Assembly (NCBI GenBank): GCA_035565775.1
Contig: DATMRW010000021.1
Coordinates: forward strand, 868,001 to 932,000
From: PRO6 sp035565775
GTDB lineage: Bacteria > Pseudomonadota > Alphaproteobacteria > Rhizobiales > Xanthobacteraceae
Length of the DNA stretch: 64,000 nucleotides
Reading direction: 5' to 3'
Positions within the stretch are counted from its first letter, which is position 1. Each line of letters starts with the position of its first letter. Positions 47,906 through 58,713 of this stretch are shown here, one piece after another. The notes under the pieces were generated by a model that did no database searches, was not told the origin of the DNA, and saw nothing but the letters and a program-made list of their open reading frames with translations. The translations under genes were made by a program, and so were the position numbers.

Positions 47906-48592
47906 ATGCTCCTCTATCACTGCGCCAGTGCGCGTTCGTTCCGTCCGCTCTGGATGCTGGAGGAGATGGGCCTTCCCTATGAACTCAAAATGCTGCCGTT
48001 CCCGCCGCGCGTGCTGGCGCGGGACTATCTCGACATCAATCCGCTGGGCACCATCCCGCTCCTGATCGACGGCGAGACGCGGATGACGGAATCCTCCGCC
48101 ATCTGCCACTACCTCGCGACCCGTCACGGCCCGTCAAACCTCGCGGTCGCGGTCGATGAGCCGGACTATGGCAGTTATCTCAACTGGATCTCGTTCGGCG
48201 AGGCGACGCTGACTTTTCCGCAAGCCTTGGTGCTGCGCTATTCGCGGCTCGAGCCGCCTGAGCGCCGCCAGCCGCAGGTCGCCGAAGACTATCAAAAATG
48301 GTTTTTCGGCCGCCTGCGCGCCGTGGAAGCCGCAACGGCGCATCATGACACGCTCTGCGGCGGCCGCTTCACCGCCGCCGACATCTCGGTCGGCTACGCC
48401 TTGATGTTCGCCGCGGAGCTCAAGCTCGATGCCGGGTTCACACCCGCCATTGCCGGCTATTGGCAACGGCTGCAGGCGCGCGAAGGCTTTCAGCGAGCCC
48501 TCGCCGCGCAGGACAAGGCGAGCGCCGAGCAAGGCATCGCCAGCGCGCCGTGGGGGCCGGTGGAGCGTCCCGCCGCGCCGCCGGCCGGCTAG
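47906..48592 (+). CDS. Glutathione S-transferase family protein
   Basis: A 228-residue cytosolic GST. The N-terminal thioredoxin-like domain has YHCASARSFRPLWMLEEMGLPYE, the cis-proline loop INPLGTIPLLI and the glutathione-contacting TESSAICHYLA. The helical C-terminal domain has the N-capping GGRFTAADISVGYALMFA. GGGAGG lies 5 nt before the ATG. Substrate unknown. Its TAG stop shares the CTAG tetranucleotide with the stop of the convergent acyl-CoA ligase gene. Confidence 0.9.
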   Translation: MLLYHCASARSFRPLWMLEEMGLPYELKMLPFPPRVLARDYLDINPLGTIPLLIDGETRMTESSAICHYLATRHGPSNLAVAVDEPDYGSYLNWISFGEATLTFPQALVLRYSRLEPPERRQPQVAEDYQKWFFGRLRAVEAATAHHDTLCGGRFTAADISVGYALMFAAELKLDAGFTPAIAGYWQRLQAREGFQRALAAQDKASAEQGIASAPWGPVERPAAPPAG

Positions 48593-50172
48593 GCGAGAAG
48601 CTTGCGCAACTCGGCCTTGGCGACCTTCTCAAGGGTCGAGCGCGGCAGGTCGTCGACGAGCCGGCATTCGTGCGGGTGCTTGAAATCGGCCAGCGCCTTG
48701 CGGCACGCCGCCATCACGTCCTCGCTGAGGCTGGGCGGCGCATTATCGACGCCGCCGCGCGGAATGATGAAGGCGACCGGCACCTCGTCGAGCATCGGGT
48801 GCTTTTTGGCGACGACGGCAACCTCCTGCACGCCGGGCACAGTAATGATCACCTGCTCGATCTCGGAGGCCGCGACATTCTCGCCGCCGACCTTGAGCAT
48901 GTCCTTGGCCCGGTCGCCGAAGCGGATGAAGCCGTGCGGCAGCACATCGACCCGATCGCCGGTGAGAAAATAGCCGTGCTCGTCAAAGCTCTCGCGCGTC
49001 GCCGCGGCGTTGTGCAGATACTCCTTGAACAGCGACAGGCCGGGAATGCCGAGAATCGACAGATTGCCGGTCTCGCCAACGCGGCTCGGTGATCCGTCGT
49101 CGTTGACGACGCGGATCCGATATTCCGGCGCAGCGCGCCCCATCGACATCGGCGTGTTCGGCTGATCGACCTCGCCGACGATGCCGTGGGTGATCGTCTC
49201 GGTCATGCCCCACCAGCCCAGCATGGGAATGCCGAAGCCGGCGAACGGCGGCGGATCGTTGATCGCCGTGCCCCACATGCGAAACATATGGGTCTTCGGC
49301 ATGTCGTGATCGAGCAGCGCCTTGACGCAGAACGGAATGGTCGACAGCCACGTGCAGCGATGCTCCAGCGCCGTGCGCCAGAACCGGCTCGCGGAAAACC
49401 GCGGCGTGATTACCGCAGTCGCTCCGACCCACAGGCTCGCCAGCATCGAATAGGCCAGCGCATTGGTGTGAAACAGCGGCAGATGCACGAGGTGCACGTC
49501 GTCGGCGCGGAGCGCCTCGTGCGCCGCATTGATCTTGGCGCCCCACAGCGCGTTGGCATGGGTCCACAGCACGGCCTTTGGCCGCGACGTCGTGCCGGAC
49601 GTGTATTGGACGCTGCAATGGGCGTCGGGATCGGGTGCGCGCTTCGGACGGTCCGCGCTGTCCGCAAACAGCGCCGCGAACGATTCGCTGCGCGCCGCGC
49701 CGCTGCCTTGCGCAGGCTGCGCCCCGGCGTCGTGATCAATCACCGCCAGCCAGCGCAGATTCTTGCAATTTTGCGCGACAAGCTCGGCATAGGCCGGCTG
49801 CGTGATGGCGGCGACCGCGCCGCAGTGATCAGCGAAATAGGCGATCTCGGCAGCGGCGGAGCGCGTATTGGTGGTGACGGCAATCGCGCCGAGTTCGGCG
49901 CAGGCGAACCAGGCCAGTAGCGCCTCGATGCAGTTGTCGAGATGAATCAGCACGCAATCGCCGGGCCGCACGCCGCGGTTGATGAGGCCCGCGCCCAGCG
50001 CGCCCACGCGGTCATGGAATTCGCCATAGCTCCACGTGCGCGACGGCGCGTCGAACGGCGCCCAGATCAGAAACGGATGCTCGCGCCGCGTCTCGGCGCG
50101 CATCTGCAGCAGCCACGGGATGTCCAGCCCGGCAAAAGGCGAGATCACGCCCGGCACATCAAATCCCGGCAT
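48589..50172 (-). CDS. Acyl-CoA ligase (AMP-forming), CaiC-like
   Basis: A 527-residue AMP-dependent synthetase that activates a carboxylic acid to its CoA thioester. The P-loop-like motif is YTSGTTSRPKAVLWTHAN, the acid-site core GWWGMTETITHGIVGE, the hinge FLTGDRVDVLPHGFIRFGDRAKDMLKVGGENVAASEIEQ. The C-terminal lysine motif reads PRSTLEKVAKAELRK, which differs from the common PRTxxGK. This subgroup includes crotonobetaine/carnitine-CoA ligases and poorly known relatives. The ATG at 50172 has GGGGAG 5 nt upstream. Substrate cannot be given; it might provide a CoA ligase for the monooxygenase-OYE enzyme, but it is 16 kb away. Confidence 0.88.
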   Translation of the reverse strand: MPGFDVPGVISPFAGLDIPWLLQMRAETRREHPFLIWAPFDAPSRTWSYGEFHDRVGALGAGLINRGVRPGDCVLIHLDNCIEALLAWFACAELGAIAVTTNTRSAAAEIAYFADHCGAVAAITQPAYAELVAQNCKNLRWLAVIDHDAGAQPAQGSGAARSESFAALFADSADRPKRAPDPDAHCSVQYTSGTTSRPKAVLWTHANALWGAKINAAHEALRADDVHLVHLPLFHTNALAYSMLASLWVGATAVITPRFSASRFWRTALEHRCTWLSTIPFCVKALLDHDMPKTHMFRMWGTAINDPPPFAGFGIPMLGWWGMTETITHGIVGEVDQPNTPMSMGRAAPEYRIRVVNDDGSPSRVGETGNLSILGIPGLSLFKEYLHNAAATRESFDEHGYFLTGDRVDVLPHGFIRFGDRAKDMLKVGGENVAASEIEQVIITVPGVQEVAVVAKKHPMLDEVPVAFIIPRGGVDNAPPSLSEDVMAACRKALADFKHPHECRLVDDLPRSTLEKVAKAELRKLLA

Positions 50173-50283
50173 CTTCACTCCCCGTCATCTTGTTGGCGTG
50201 CGACTTTGGTTATCGCTTCGTTCACCATGCCCTATGCGATCATCATCGCGGCCGGAAGACAACCCGGCTATGACGCCGAGAGA

Positions 50284-50505
50284 GAATCGATCGTGCCCGG
50301 CATGGTGGAATCAATCGCGAGGAATCAAACGCGCGAAGAATCCTTCAGGGCGAGAGAATCGGCTCAAAAGAGATTCTTTTGCGCTGCGACGGCTTCCATC
50401 GCCGAAGATTCCTTCACCCGATTCCTCGCACAAGATTCTTTTGCGGGGCAGCCGCTTTTGATTCCTCGAACAAGGAGCGAGAGAAGGAATCTCGGACGAA
50501 GAATC
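50284..50505. repeat. Cluster of 12 GANTC sites in direct and inverted repeats
   Basis: GAATC/GATTC starts at 50284, 50308, 50322, 50338, 50356, 50372, 50407, 50420, 50434, 50460, 50487 and 50501, mostly 13-18 bp apart; all have A or T at the variable base, and each GAATC is preceded by purines. Longer repeats join them: AGATTCTTTTGCG twice (50371 and 50433), and CGAGGAATCAAA (50318-50329) inverted as TTTGATTCCTCG (50457-50468). GANTC is the methylation site of the cell-cycle methyltransferase CcrM in alphaproteobacteria. About one site would be expected by chance in this length. Confidence 0.85.
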
Positions 50506-50562
50506 TCTTGACTGACGTTTTTGCGCGCAACATTTCGCAACCATCGACAGGCATGGAGTGCG

Positions 50563-50595
50563 AAAACACTGCTGCCGCACAGCACAAAACACTGC
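50563..50595. repeat. Direct repeat AAAACACTGC, two copies
   Basis: AAAACACTGC at 50563-50572 and 50586-50595, 23 bp apart (about two helical turns), between the GANTC cluster and the AT-rich segment. Confidence 0.5.
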
Positions 50596-51551
50596 AACGG
50601 CGGGTAGTTGTCCGCCTATGCAAAGAGTGGGCGGAAAGGCAAGAGGCGACACTGTGCCGCTTCGGCATTTGGCCGGGAGTTACCCTGTTTCAACGCTCAC
50701 AAAAACAGTCGGCACGATAATCACTTAAAGGCTATGCGCGGAGCACCGCTTGGAAAGCGCCGGTTGGTGCGCCGCATATGTAAACCTTTTATGAATATAT
50801 TTTCGCGCTCCGATTGTGTGCGGCAATTAACAACAGGGATTGAATCCATCCGAAGATTCAAAACCTTGTGACTTCGGTGAAGGACTACGCGGACCTACAA
50901 CCGCGAGGGCAAGCAAAAAATTATCAATTGGGCGAAAATGAATCCGTTGCGAGACCCACGCCCTCGTGTATCTCTATGGGTACTCGCAGTGCCTGCGGCT
51001 TTCACAACCAGGGCGGTTTGAAACTCACGGGCAACGCACAGATCGGCGGCGATATGCGCGGGAGCGAGGCTTTCCAAGTGTTGGCAGGGTGCGCGCTCAT
51101 AGCGATATGAGAAGGCGTTTTCTGTCGAGTTTGGAAAGGAGACAGCACTGGAGTATTCTCGCGATTAATCTCGCCTGAATATTTTCAGGGGCATGAGGTT
51201 CAGGAGTATTGTGGTCCGGCTTGCCCGGATCGCAACAGTTTGGAGTACAGCAAGCCACGGCTTGCTGAAGGCATGACAGCCAACCGGGGGTAGATATGGC
51301 AAACAGCAGAGCGACTGCATTTCATCGCGTGGCAGTTCTTGTTTGTTCCGAAGCCGATCCCCCTCCGACGCCAAATTCCCGCCTCAGTGCGCACTAAGCG
51401 CGCTCATCGTCTCACATACACAGGCTGAGCGAGCCGGTTTTCGGCTTGATAGGCCTGTATCCACCGCCGAGGTCGGTGACGTCGCTTCGCTGCGGCTCGC
51501 TGGTCATTGGCTACAGTTTAATTGAGTACCCAACGAGAAAAGCCCAGATCA

Positions 51552-52973
51552 ATGGTGAATTCGGAACAGGATCGCTGGTCGCGCGTCAAAGGGCGACTAC
51601 GCGCGAGCGTCGGCGAAGATATTTATTCAAGCTGGTTCGGTCGGCTTGATCTGGAAGACATTCGCGACGACAGCGTTCACCTGTCGGTCCCCACACGTTT
51701 TCTCAAGAGCTGGATCCAGACCCACTACACCGATCGCGTCCTGCAATGCTGGCAGGCCGAACTGCCGGAAGTTTCCCGAATCGACCTGTCGGTGCGCTCG
51801 GCCGCTGTGCGCCCCGCTGCCGTTGCCAAGGACTCCAAGCCCGCAGCCGAAGAGCGCGCCAGCGAGCGGCCGACGGCCGAGACGCGAATCGGCGCAGCCA
51901 CTCCCGTTTCCGCGAACCACGAGGCGCTCGGCGGCTCGCCGCTCGATCCGCGCCTGACGTTCGCCTCTTTCGTCACCGGCCGCTCCAACACGCTGGCGCA
52001 CGCCGCAGCCCGGCAGGTTGCCGAAGGCCGCCACGGCGACCCGGTGATGTTCAACCCGCTTTACGTCCATGCCGGCGTCGGCCTCGGCAAGACTCATCTG
52101 CTGCAGGCCGTGGCCTGGGCCGGCAACGCCGCGCCGGACCGCAAGGTGCTGTACCTCACCGCCGAAAAATTCATGTACGGCTTCGTCGCCGCGCTCAAAT
52201 CGCAGAACGCCCTTGCCTTCAAGGAAGCGCTGCGCGGCATCGACGTGCTCGTGATCGACGACCTGCAGTTCTTGCAGGGCAAGTCCACCCAGGCCGAGTT
52301 CTGCCACACGCTGAACGCCCTCATCGATGCGGGCCGCCAGGTGGTGATCGCCGCGGACCGTCCGCCGGCCGACCTCGAAAGCCTCGACGAGCGGGTGCGC
52401 TCGCGCCTCGCCGGCGGCCTCGTCGTCGAGATGGGCTCGCTCAGCGAGGATCTGCGCCTCGAGATTCTCAAGTCGCGCATCGCGGCAGCCCGCGCCTATC
52501 ACGCGACCTTCGAGGTGCCGATGCCGGTTCTCGAATATCTGGCGAAAAGCATCACCCATAACGGCCGCGATCTCGACGGCGCGGTGAACCGCCTGCTCGC
52601 CCACAGCAAGCTCAACGGCCAACCGGTGACGCTGGAAATGGCCGAGCGCGAAGTGCGCGACCTCGTTCGCCCGCAAGACCCCAAGCGCGTGAAGATCGAG
52701 GACATCCAGCGCATCGTGGCGCGCCAGTACAGCGTCAGCCGCTCGGACCTGTTGTCGTCGCGCCGCACCGCCAACGTCGTGCGCCCGCGCCAGGTGGCAA
52801 TGTATCTCGCCAAGACCCTGACGCTGCGCTCGCTGCCGGAGATCGGCCGCCGCTTCGGCGGTCGCGATCACACCACCGTGCTGCACGCGGTGCGCAAGAT
52901 CGAAGGGCTGATTTCAAAGGACACGGTTCTGGCGCACGAGGTCGATGCTCTGCGGCGCCAGCTGCAAGAGTGA
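51552..52973 (+). CDS. dnaA: Chromosomal replication initiator DnaA
   Basis: A 473-residue AAA+ ATPase that opens the replication origin. Domain I (EQDRWSRVKGRLRASVGEDIYSSWFGRLDLE), a Pro/Ala-rich linker (about 85-130), the AAA+ core with Walker A AGVGLGKTHLLQA near residues 174-186, Walker B VLVIDDLQFLQGK, arginine-finger region SLDERVRSRLAGGLVVEM, and domain IV with the DnaA signature FGGRDHTTVLHAVRKIE, which reads DnaA boxes. The ATG at 51552 matches the start seen in related proteins (MVNSEQDRW); a TTG ten codons earlier is less likely. Confidence 0.97.
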   Translation: MVNSEQDRWSRVKGRLRASVGEDIYSSWFGRLDLEDIRDDSVHLSVPTRFLKSWIQTHYTDRVLQCWQAELPEVSRIDLSVRSAAVRPAAVAKDSKPAAEERASERPTAETRIGAATPVSANHEALGGSPLDPRLTFASFVTGRSNTLAHAAARQVAEGRHGDPVMFNPLYVHAGVGLGKTHLLQAVAWAGNAAPDRKVLYLTAEKFMYGFVAALKSQNALAFKEALRGIDVLVIDDLQFLQGKSTQAEFCHTLNALIDAGRQVVIAADRPPADLESLDERVRSRLAGGLVVEMGSLSEDLRLEILKSRIAAARAYHATFEVPMPVLEYLAKSITHNGRDLDGAVNRLLAHSKLNGQPVTLEMAEREVRDLVRPQDPKRVKIEDIQRIVARQYSVSRSDLLSSRRTANVVRPRQVAMYLAKTLTLRSLPEIGRRFGGRDHTTVLHAVRKIEGLISKDTVLAHEVDALRRQLQE

Positions 52974-53017
52974 TCTGCTGCCTGAACTGATCCGGCTGCG
53001 CTTTTCTGCGACGGGTC

Positions 53018-53135
53018 CACAGGCTTTTCCGCCTGTTTTACCCTTCGCAAGCTTTGCTTTTCCACGCGGTTGTCCCCGGATAACCGTGTGGACAGGCAGC
53101 TGGCGACGGCTGGAGAAGCGGCGGAAAAGCCTGTG
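53018..53135. repeat. Nested palindrome with DnaA-box-like sites
   Basis: Outer arms CACAGGCTTTTCCGCC (53018-53033) and GGCGGAAAAGCCTGTG (53120-53135) are a perfect 16-bp inverted repeat. Centred on exactly the same point (53076/53077) is an imperfect 44-bp palindrome, 53055-53098: 22 base pairs with three mismatches or fewer, plus G-T pairs. It carries TTTTCCACG (53058), TTGTCCCCG (53070), TTATCCGGG (reverse, 53083-53075) and CTGTCCACA (reverse, 53095-53087), each resembling TTATCCACA. The common centre suggests one functional unit. Confidence 0.7.
53019..53040 (+). terminator. Possible terminator of dnaA
   Basis: Short stem ACAGGC (53019-53024) / GCCTGT (53031-53036) with loop TTTTCC and tail TTTTA, 45 bp after the dnaA stop. 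It overlaps the left outer arm of the nested palindrome, so the two could be alternative structures. Confidence 0.4.
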
Positions 53136-53620
53136 CCAAAACCATTGGACACCTGCGGCGAAGGCTGGGGATGCCCGGTGGACAGGCCTGTGGGCTCGTC
53201 CGGGATCGGCGGTGCAAAGTCTTTTCGGCAAAGCCCGGCCGCGCGGCGGCGCTCGCCGTTGGGGCAACGCCACGGCGTGATCGCACGCCAGCAGCCGCAA
53301 GGCTGCGCGCAAGGTCTCCGTGCAAGGCTACTTGCAAAGCTTGGCCTGCGCCCTTCAAACGCTGGATAAGCGCCACCGCGACACCGTTAAATCTTGCGCC
53401 GGACAGCAATTCACGGCACGCTGTTGGCCCTTTGGGCGCCGTGTCGTGCGCCGACAGCATGAGAGCAAATCCGGCCGCGGCAGTCCCTTGTTCTGCGGAA
53501 AGCTCTCAGCCATGAATTATGATGCGCTGCGACCGCAGGCCGATTCTGGCCGTGGCGGAAGGCGCGGGGGCTGCGGCGCGTGACGGCGCCGGGCCAAGAT
53601 CGTCTGGGTGGGTTGGATAA

Positions 53621-54739
53621 ATGAAGGTTACGGTAGAACGCGCGCAACTGTTGAAGTCGTTGGGACACGTCTATCGTGTCGTCGAGCGCCGCAACACCAT
53701 TCCGATCCTCGGAAACGTGCTGATCCGCGCCGAAGGCGGCCTGATGTCGCTCAAGGCGACCGACCTCGACCTCGAAGTGACGGAAACGCTGCCCGCCGAG
53801 GCGGCGGTCGCCGGCTCGACCACCGTGCCGGCCCACATGTTCCACGACATCGTTCGCAAGCTGCCGGACGGCTCGCAGATCGTGCTCGAAAGCGACGGCG
53901 ACCGCCCGGTGATGGTGATTCGCGCCGGCCGTTCGCGATTCACGCTGCAGACGCTGCCGGAGAGCGATTTCCCGGACCTCGCCGCCGGCGATATGTCCCA
54001 CGCCTTCACGGTGTCGGCCGCCAACGTCAAGCGGATGATCGACCGCACCCAGTTCGCGATCTCGACCGAAGAGACCCGCTACTACCTCAACGGTATCTAC
54101 CTGCACTGCGCGGGCACCGGCCCGGTCGCGACGCTGCGCGCGGTCGCAACCGACGGCCACCGCCTCGCCCAGTTCGACCTGCCCCAGCCGGCGGGCGCCG
54201 AGGGCATGCCGGGCGTCATCGTGCCTCGCAAGACGGTCGGCGAGGTGCAGCGCCTGATCACCGACGGCGACACCGAGGTCGGGATCGAGCTGTCGCAGGG
54301 CAAGATCCGCTTCACGCTCGGCAACGTCGTGCTCACATCGAAACTGATCGACGGCACCTTCCCGGATTACGGCCGCGTCATCCCGCAGCACAACGACAAG
54401 GAACTGATGGTCGACAAGCGCGACTTCGAGGCCGCCGTCGACCGCGTCTCGACGATCTCCAGCGAGCGCGGCCGGGCCGTGAAGCTGTCGCTGTCGCCGG
54501 GCAAGCTCGTGCTCTCCGTCACGAACCCGGATTCCGGCAGCGCGACCGAAGAGCTCGAGGTCGACTACGCCGCCGAGCCGCTCGAGATCGGCTTCAACTC
54601 CCGCTATCTGCTCGACATCGCCGCCCAGATCGAAGGCGAAACTGCGGTGATGCGGCTCGCCGATCCGGGCTCGCCGACCCTGATGCAGGCCAAGGACGCG
54701 CTCGACGCGCTTTACGTGCTGATGCCGATGCGGGTGTGA
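53621..54739 (+). CDS. dnaN: DNA polymerase III beta clamp
   Basis: A 372-residue sliding clamp that holds the polymerase on DNA. The three-fold repeat fold is evident from MKVTVERAQLLKSLGHVYRVVERRNTIPILGN-type N terminus, FAISTEETRYYLNGIYLH in the second domain, and the C-terminal ALDALYVLMPMRV, which forms the partner-binding groove. Length is typical. It follows dnaA after 647 bp, and recF comes next. Confidence 0.97.
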   Translation: MKVTVERAQLLKSLGHVYRVVERRNTIPILGNVLIRAEGGLMSLKATDLDLEVTETLPAEAAVAGSTTVPAHMFHDIVRKLPDGSQIVLESDGDRPVMVIRAGRSRFTLQTLPESDFPDLAAGDMSHAFTVSAANVKRMIDRTQFAISTEETRYYLNGIYLHCAGTGPVATLRAVATDGHRLAQFDLPQPAGAEGMPGVIVPRKTVGEVQRLITDGDTEVGIELSQGKIRFTLGNVVLTSKLIDGTFPDYGRVIPQHNDKELMVDKRDFEAAVDRVSTISSERGRAVKLSLSPGKLVLSVTNPDSGSATEELEVDYAAEPLEIGFNSRYLLDIAAQIEGETAVMRLADPGSPTLMQAKDALDALYVLMPMRV

Positions 54740-54854
54740 CGCCAGGCGTTCGCCCTCGCCCGTTCTCGCTGGTCCCCGCGCCCCTCTCGGCGCGCGGGGG
54801 CGCATGTGTCGCATCGCCCTTGCCGTCAGCGCATTTGCACGGCATGACCACGCC

Positions 54855-55994
54855 ATGACAGCCTCCCGCATCGTGCGGCTCACCCTGACCCGCTTCCGGA
54901 ATTATCAGACCGCGAGCCTCTCGACGCGCGCGCAGCTCGTCGTGCTGGTCGGGCCGAACGGCGCCGGCAAGACCAACTGCCTCGAAGCGATCTCGCTGCT
55001 CAGCCCCGGCCGCGGCCTGCGGCGCGCGACCCTTGACGACATCGCCGACAAATCCGGCGACGGCGGCTGGGCAGTCTCGGCGGAGGTCGAGGGCGCGCTC
55101 GGCCTCGCCACGCTCGGCACGGGGTTTGATGCGCCGGGGGCGGTGGGCGCCTCAAGCACGCGCCGCTGCCGGATCGACCGCGAGCCGGTCGGCTCCGCCG
55201 CCGCCTTTGGCGATCACCTGCGGATGGTGTGGCTGACGCCGGCGATGGACGGCCTGTTCATGGGGCCGGCGGCCGAACGGCGCCGATTTCTCGACCGCCT
55301 GGTGCTGGCGATCGACAGCCACCATTCCAGCCGCGTCTCGGCGCTGGAACGCAGCCTGCGCTCGCGCAACCGGCTGCTCGAGGAGCGCAATTTCGACCCG
55401 CACTGGTGCAGCGCGATCGAGCGCGAAACGGCGGAGCTCGCGGTCGCGGTCGCCGCGCGGCGCACGGAGACCGTCTCACGCCTCGCCGTCGCGCTGCGCG
55501 AACGCAGCGCCAGTTCCGCATTCCCGACCGCCCTCATCGAGCTCAACGGCTGGATGGAGACGGCGCTGCTCAGCGAGCCGGCGATCGCCGTCGAGGACCG
55601 CTACCGCGCGATCCTGCGCGAGAACCGCGCACGCGACGCCGCCGCCGGGCGCACGCTGGACGGGCCACACCTGACCGACCTTGCGGTGGTCTATGCACCC
55701 AAGAACATGCCTGCCAAGGATGCCTCGACCGGGGAACAGAAGGCGCTCCTGATCGGCCTCGTTCTCGCCCATGCCCGGCTGGTCGCCGAGATGACCGGGA
55801 TCACGCCGCTTCTTCTGCTCGACGAAGTCGTCGCGCATCTCGATCCCGGCCGCCGCGCCGCCCTGTTCGACGAACTCGCGCATCTCGGCGCGCAGACCTG
55901 GATGACTGGCGCCGACCCCGCCGCATTCGCTGCGATGGGCCACGCCGCCGATATCCTGCAGGTTGAGGCCGGCCACATCACCCGCAAGGCCTGA
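54855..55994 (+). CDS. recF: Recombination mediator RecF
   Basis: A 379-residue SMC-like ATPase that helps RecA load at gaps with RecOR. Walker A is GPNGAGKTNCLEAI near residues 33-42, the signature STGEQKALLIGLVLAHA, and Walker B PLLLLDEVVAHLD. The N terminus RIVRLTLTRFRNYQ is typical. The ATG at 54855 is chosen over an upstream ATG at 54804. Gene order dnaA-dnaN-recF-gyrB is the classic replication cluster. Confidence 0.95.
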   Translation: MTASRIVRLTLTRFRNYQTASLSTRAQLVVLVGPNGAGKTNCLEAISLLSPGRGLRRATLDDIADKSGDGGWAVSAEVEGALGLATLGTGFDAPGAVGASSTRRCRIDREPVGSAAAFGDHLRMVWLTPAMDGLFMGPAAERRRFLDRLVLAIDSHHSSRVSALERSLRSRNRLLEERNFDPHWCSAIERETAELAVAVAARRTETVSRLAVALRERSASSAFPTALIELNGWMETALLSEPAIAVEDRYRAILRENRARDAAAGRTLDGPHLTDLAVVYAPKNMPAKDASTGEQKALLIGLVLAHARLVAEMTGITPLLLLDEVVAHLDPGRRAALFDELAHLGAQTWMTGADPAAFAAMGHAADILQVEAGHITRKA

Positions 55995-56108
55995 GTCGGG
56001 AACCACTCCACCGGGCTCTCTTTCCATGCTCCACGAGGCGAAAAATCGCTTCGCAACCACGCTTCGCCAAGCAATGAACGGACCGGTGCGCAAAGCCATT
56101 CAAAAGCC

Positions 56109-56136
56109 TTGAAGAAGGGCCAAAAAATACTATCTC
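56109..56136 (+). promoter_or_regulatory. Possible sigma-70 promoter of gyrB
   Basis: TTGAAG (56109-56114), 16-bp spacer, TATCTC (56131-56136), 120 bp before the gyrB ATG in the 262-bp recF-gyrB gap. Moderate match only. Confidence 0.35.
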
Positions 56137-56256
56137 TTCAATAACTTGATGCAGGCGACTTTAGCCTGTACGACCTCCGTTTTTCATGGCAGAAATGCCC
56201 ACTTCATCAGGTGCTTCTGCAGCCCTGATTCGATGCACCTGACACAGGCCTCCTTT

Positions 56257-58695
<2,439 letters not shown>

Positions 58696-58713
58696 TCCCG
58701 GCTTCCCTTCCGG

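Larger units (their letters stand above)
50173..51551. other. Gene-free 1.4-kb region upstream of dnaA
   Basis: No convincing gene in either direction; only short frames without family resemblance. The first third holds the GANTC cluster. The middle (about 50700-50945) is AT-rich for this genome, with CATATGTAAACC then TTTTATGAATATATTTTCGC (50775-50806) and CAAAAAATTATCAATTGG (50914-50931), and three more GANTC sites (50842, 50855, 50940). The last third leads to dnaA and contains CCTGAA-TATT-TTCAGG (51173-51188). One DnaA-box-like GTATCCACC lies at 51458-51466. This could be an origin or a large dnaA control region; it could also be an eroded foreign segment. Confidence 0.5.
52974..53620. 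other. dnaA-dnaN intergenic region, 647 bp
   Basis: No supported gene; short frames on both strands lack binding sites and family resemblance. The first 160 bp hold the nested palindrome with DnaA-box-like 9-mers. GTGGACAGGC occurs at 53088 and again at 53178, the second copy running into ACAGGCCTGT (53182-53191). In many bacteria the replication origin lies between dnaA and dnaN; in Rhizobiales it is often elsewhere, so this is only a candidate. Confidence 0.5.

Noticed and set aside
51296..51397. A 33-codon plus-strand frame (MANSRATAFHRV...) with GGGGG upstream, before dnaA
   Set aside because: A purine stretch near the ATG is not enough; the peptide has no recognisable feature. It could be a leader peptide, but nothing supports translation.
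50506..51551. A partial parS-like TGTTTCAACG near 50687
   Set aside because: It lacks the second half of the ParB site and no parAB genes are in the window.
53038..53460. A 140-codon minus-strand frame in the dnaA-dnaN gap
   Set aside because: Low-complexity Arg/Ala/Pro composition, no binding site and no recognisable family; it runs through the nested palindrome.
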